NCBI GenBank assembly: GCA_903929845.1
Contig: CAIYWF010000284.1
Span: 1-14,935 of the forward strand
Source: an uncultured Chlorobiaceae bacterium
Lineage (GTDB): Bacteria > Bacteroidota > Chlorobiia > Chlorobiales > Chlorobiaceae
Reading direction: 5' to 3'
Length of the DNA stretch: 14,935 nt
A model generated the notes under the pieces. It saw only the letters and a program-made list of their open reading frames with translations. It made no database searches and was not told the DNA's origin. Shown piece after piece: positions 14,519 through 14,935 of the stretch (positions are counted from its first letter, which is position 1; each line of letters begins with the position of its first letter). Made by a program: the position numbers and the translations under genes.

Positions 14519-14782
14519 AGTTCACTCCCAGGCAGGCAGACAAGCAGACTGGCGCGAAAGCGGATGACTGCCCGCTCTTTGTCTCGCGAAGCACAAACGT
14601 TGTTCCGAGTAACCCGAGATAAACCACAGGAAACTTTGCCTCCGACACCAAAGGAATCTTGGATAAGAACTTATTCGTAAATAAGCTGAGTTTCGCAAAA
14701 ACCATCAATTATGCTTTTTTAAAGCATAAAAAATCATCAGAAAATTATAAATAGTTGGCAAAACGGCGGCTATTTTGCAGTC
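14519..14782. other. Region downstream of the restriction gene: hairpins, no convincing gene
   Basis: AGCGG (14559-14563) pairs with CCGCT (14572-14576) and is followed by CTTT. An outer pair CGCGA (14553-14557) / TCGCG (14584-14588) extends it. This is a weak terminator candidate for the restriction gene. Further on are CTTATT / AATAAG (14670-14675, 14680-14685), a perfect 9-bp stem TTATGCTTT / AAAGCATAA (14709-14717, 14721-14729), and GCAAAA / TTTTGC (14758-14763, 14773-14778). A leftward frame overlapping the restriction gene end is not supported. Confidence 0.4.
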
Positions 14783-14935
14783 ATGTACTATTATCCTGAA
14801 TTATTCATGAGCCTCTGTGAAACAGAATTTTTGAGGCAAAATGGAAACCACTCCGTGCATAACTTGGCCGTTCAGTTTTATGGGAGGGAAGAAATCGAGT
14901 ATCAGTGGTTCACCCCTGACAAACAGTGCACCTGA
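14783..14935 (+). CDS. Doubtful small ORF, 50 residues
   Basis: ATG at 14783 opens a frame that stops with TGA at the very last bases of the window. The product begins MYYYPELFMSLCETEFL and ends EYQWFTPDKQCT; it is soluble, with no known motif. An in-frame stop at 14720-14722 and no other start limit it to 50 residues. There is no Shine-Dalgarno sequence; a short hairpin (14758-14778) lies just upstream. It may be a real small gene, a fragment of a mobile-element gene, or chance. Confidence 0.3.
   Translation: MYYYPELFMSLCETEFLRQNGNHSVHNLAVQFYGREEIEYQWFTPDKQCT

Noticed and set aside
14472..14708. 78-codon leftward frame downstream of the restriction gene
   Set aside because: It overlaps the end of the restriction gene, has no identifiable motif and has no clear ribosome-binding site.

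Overview
The window looks like chromosomal DNA of a green sulfur bacterium (Chlorobiaceae; Chlorobium/Pelodictyon type). The best clue is a small periplasmic c-type cytochrome at 9210-9551. Its mature sequence closely resembles the soluble Chlorobium cytochrome c-555/c-554 that carries electrons to the photosynthetic reaction centre. The assignment rests on remembered family sequences, not on a search.

Layout. (1) 1-325 is AT-rich and shows no gene. (2) 326-2679 holds three leftward genes: an atypical short-chain dehydrogenase/reductase with an operator-like palindrome upstream, a six-helix membrane protein with faint CPBP-protease-like motifs, and lipoyl synthase lipA. (3) 2680-3015 is a divergent intergenic region with nested inverted repeats that could form a branched RNA leader. 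(4) 3040-5761 is a rightward metal-transport cluster. It contains an NRAMP-superfamily transporter whose metal-site residues are replaced as in NRAMP-related Mg2+ transporters, a 55-residue single-helix protein, and a soluble protein built from PRC-barrel-like, MgtE_N and tandem CBS segments. Together these look like a magnesium uptake system in which the MgtE sensor is separated from its usual channel. (5) 5833-9100 is a compact molybdenum-cofactor operon: a moaC-moaB fusion, moeA (overlapping the previous stop) and a mobB-mobA fusion. It ends near a bidirectional hairpin terminator shared with the convergent cytochrome gene. (6) 9680-9796 is the decayed C-terminal remnant of a MOSC-domain gene with an in-frame TGA. 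MOSC proteins belong to molybdenum-cofactor biology, so this is probably a lost neighbour of the Moco operon.

(7) 9812-14935 looks like an accessory region. It has a leftward pair of genes (a DUF900-like alpha/beta hydrolase and an unrecognised 167-residue protein, with an 18-codon open frame between them). Divergent from these is a large MmeI-like Type IIG/IIL restriction-modification enzyme. The central part of the restriction gene, corresponding to the target-recognition domain, has visibly different base and codon usage from both ends, suggesting a specificity swap by recombination. The same 11-base word lies on both sides of this gene. The last 417 bases hold hairpins and one doubtful 50-residue frame.

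Nothing here is a clearly new system. The best candidates for a second look are the NRAMP/small-membrane-protein/MgtE-sensor cassette with its possible structured leader, the MOSC remnant, and the mosaic restriction enzyme with its unusual neighbours. No tRNA, rRNA, CRISPR array or intact insertion sequence was seen.
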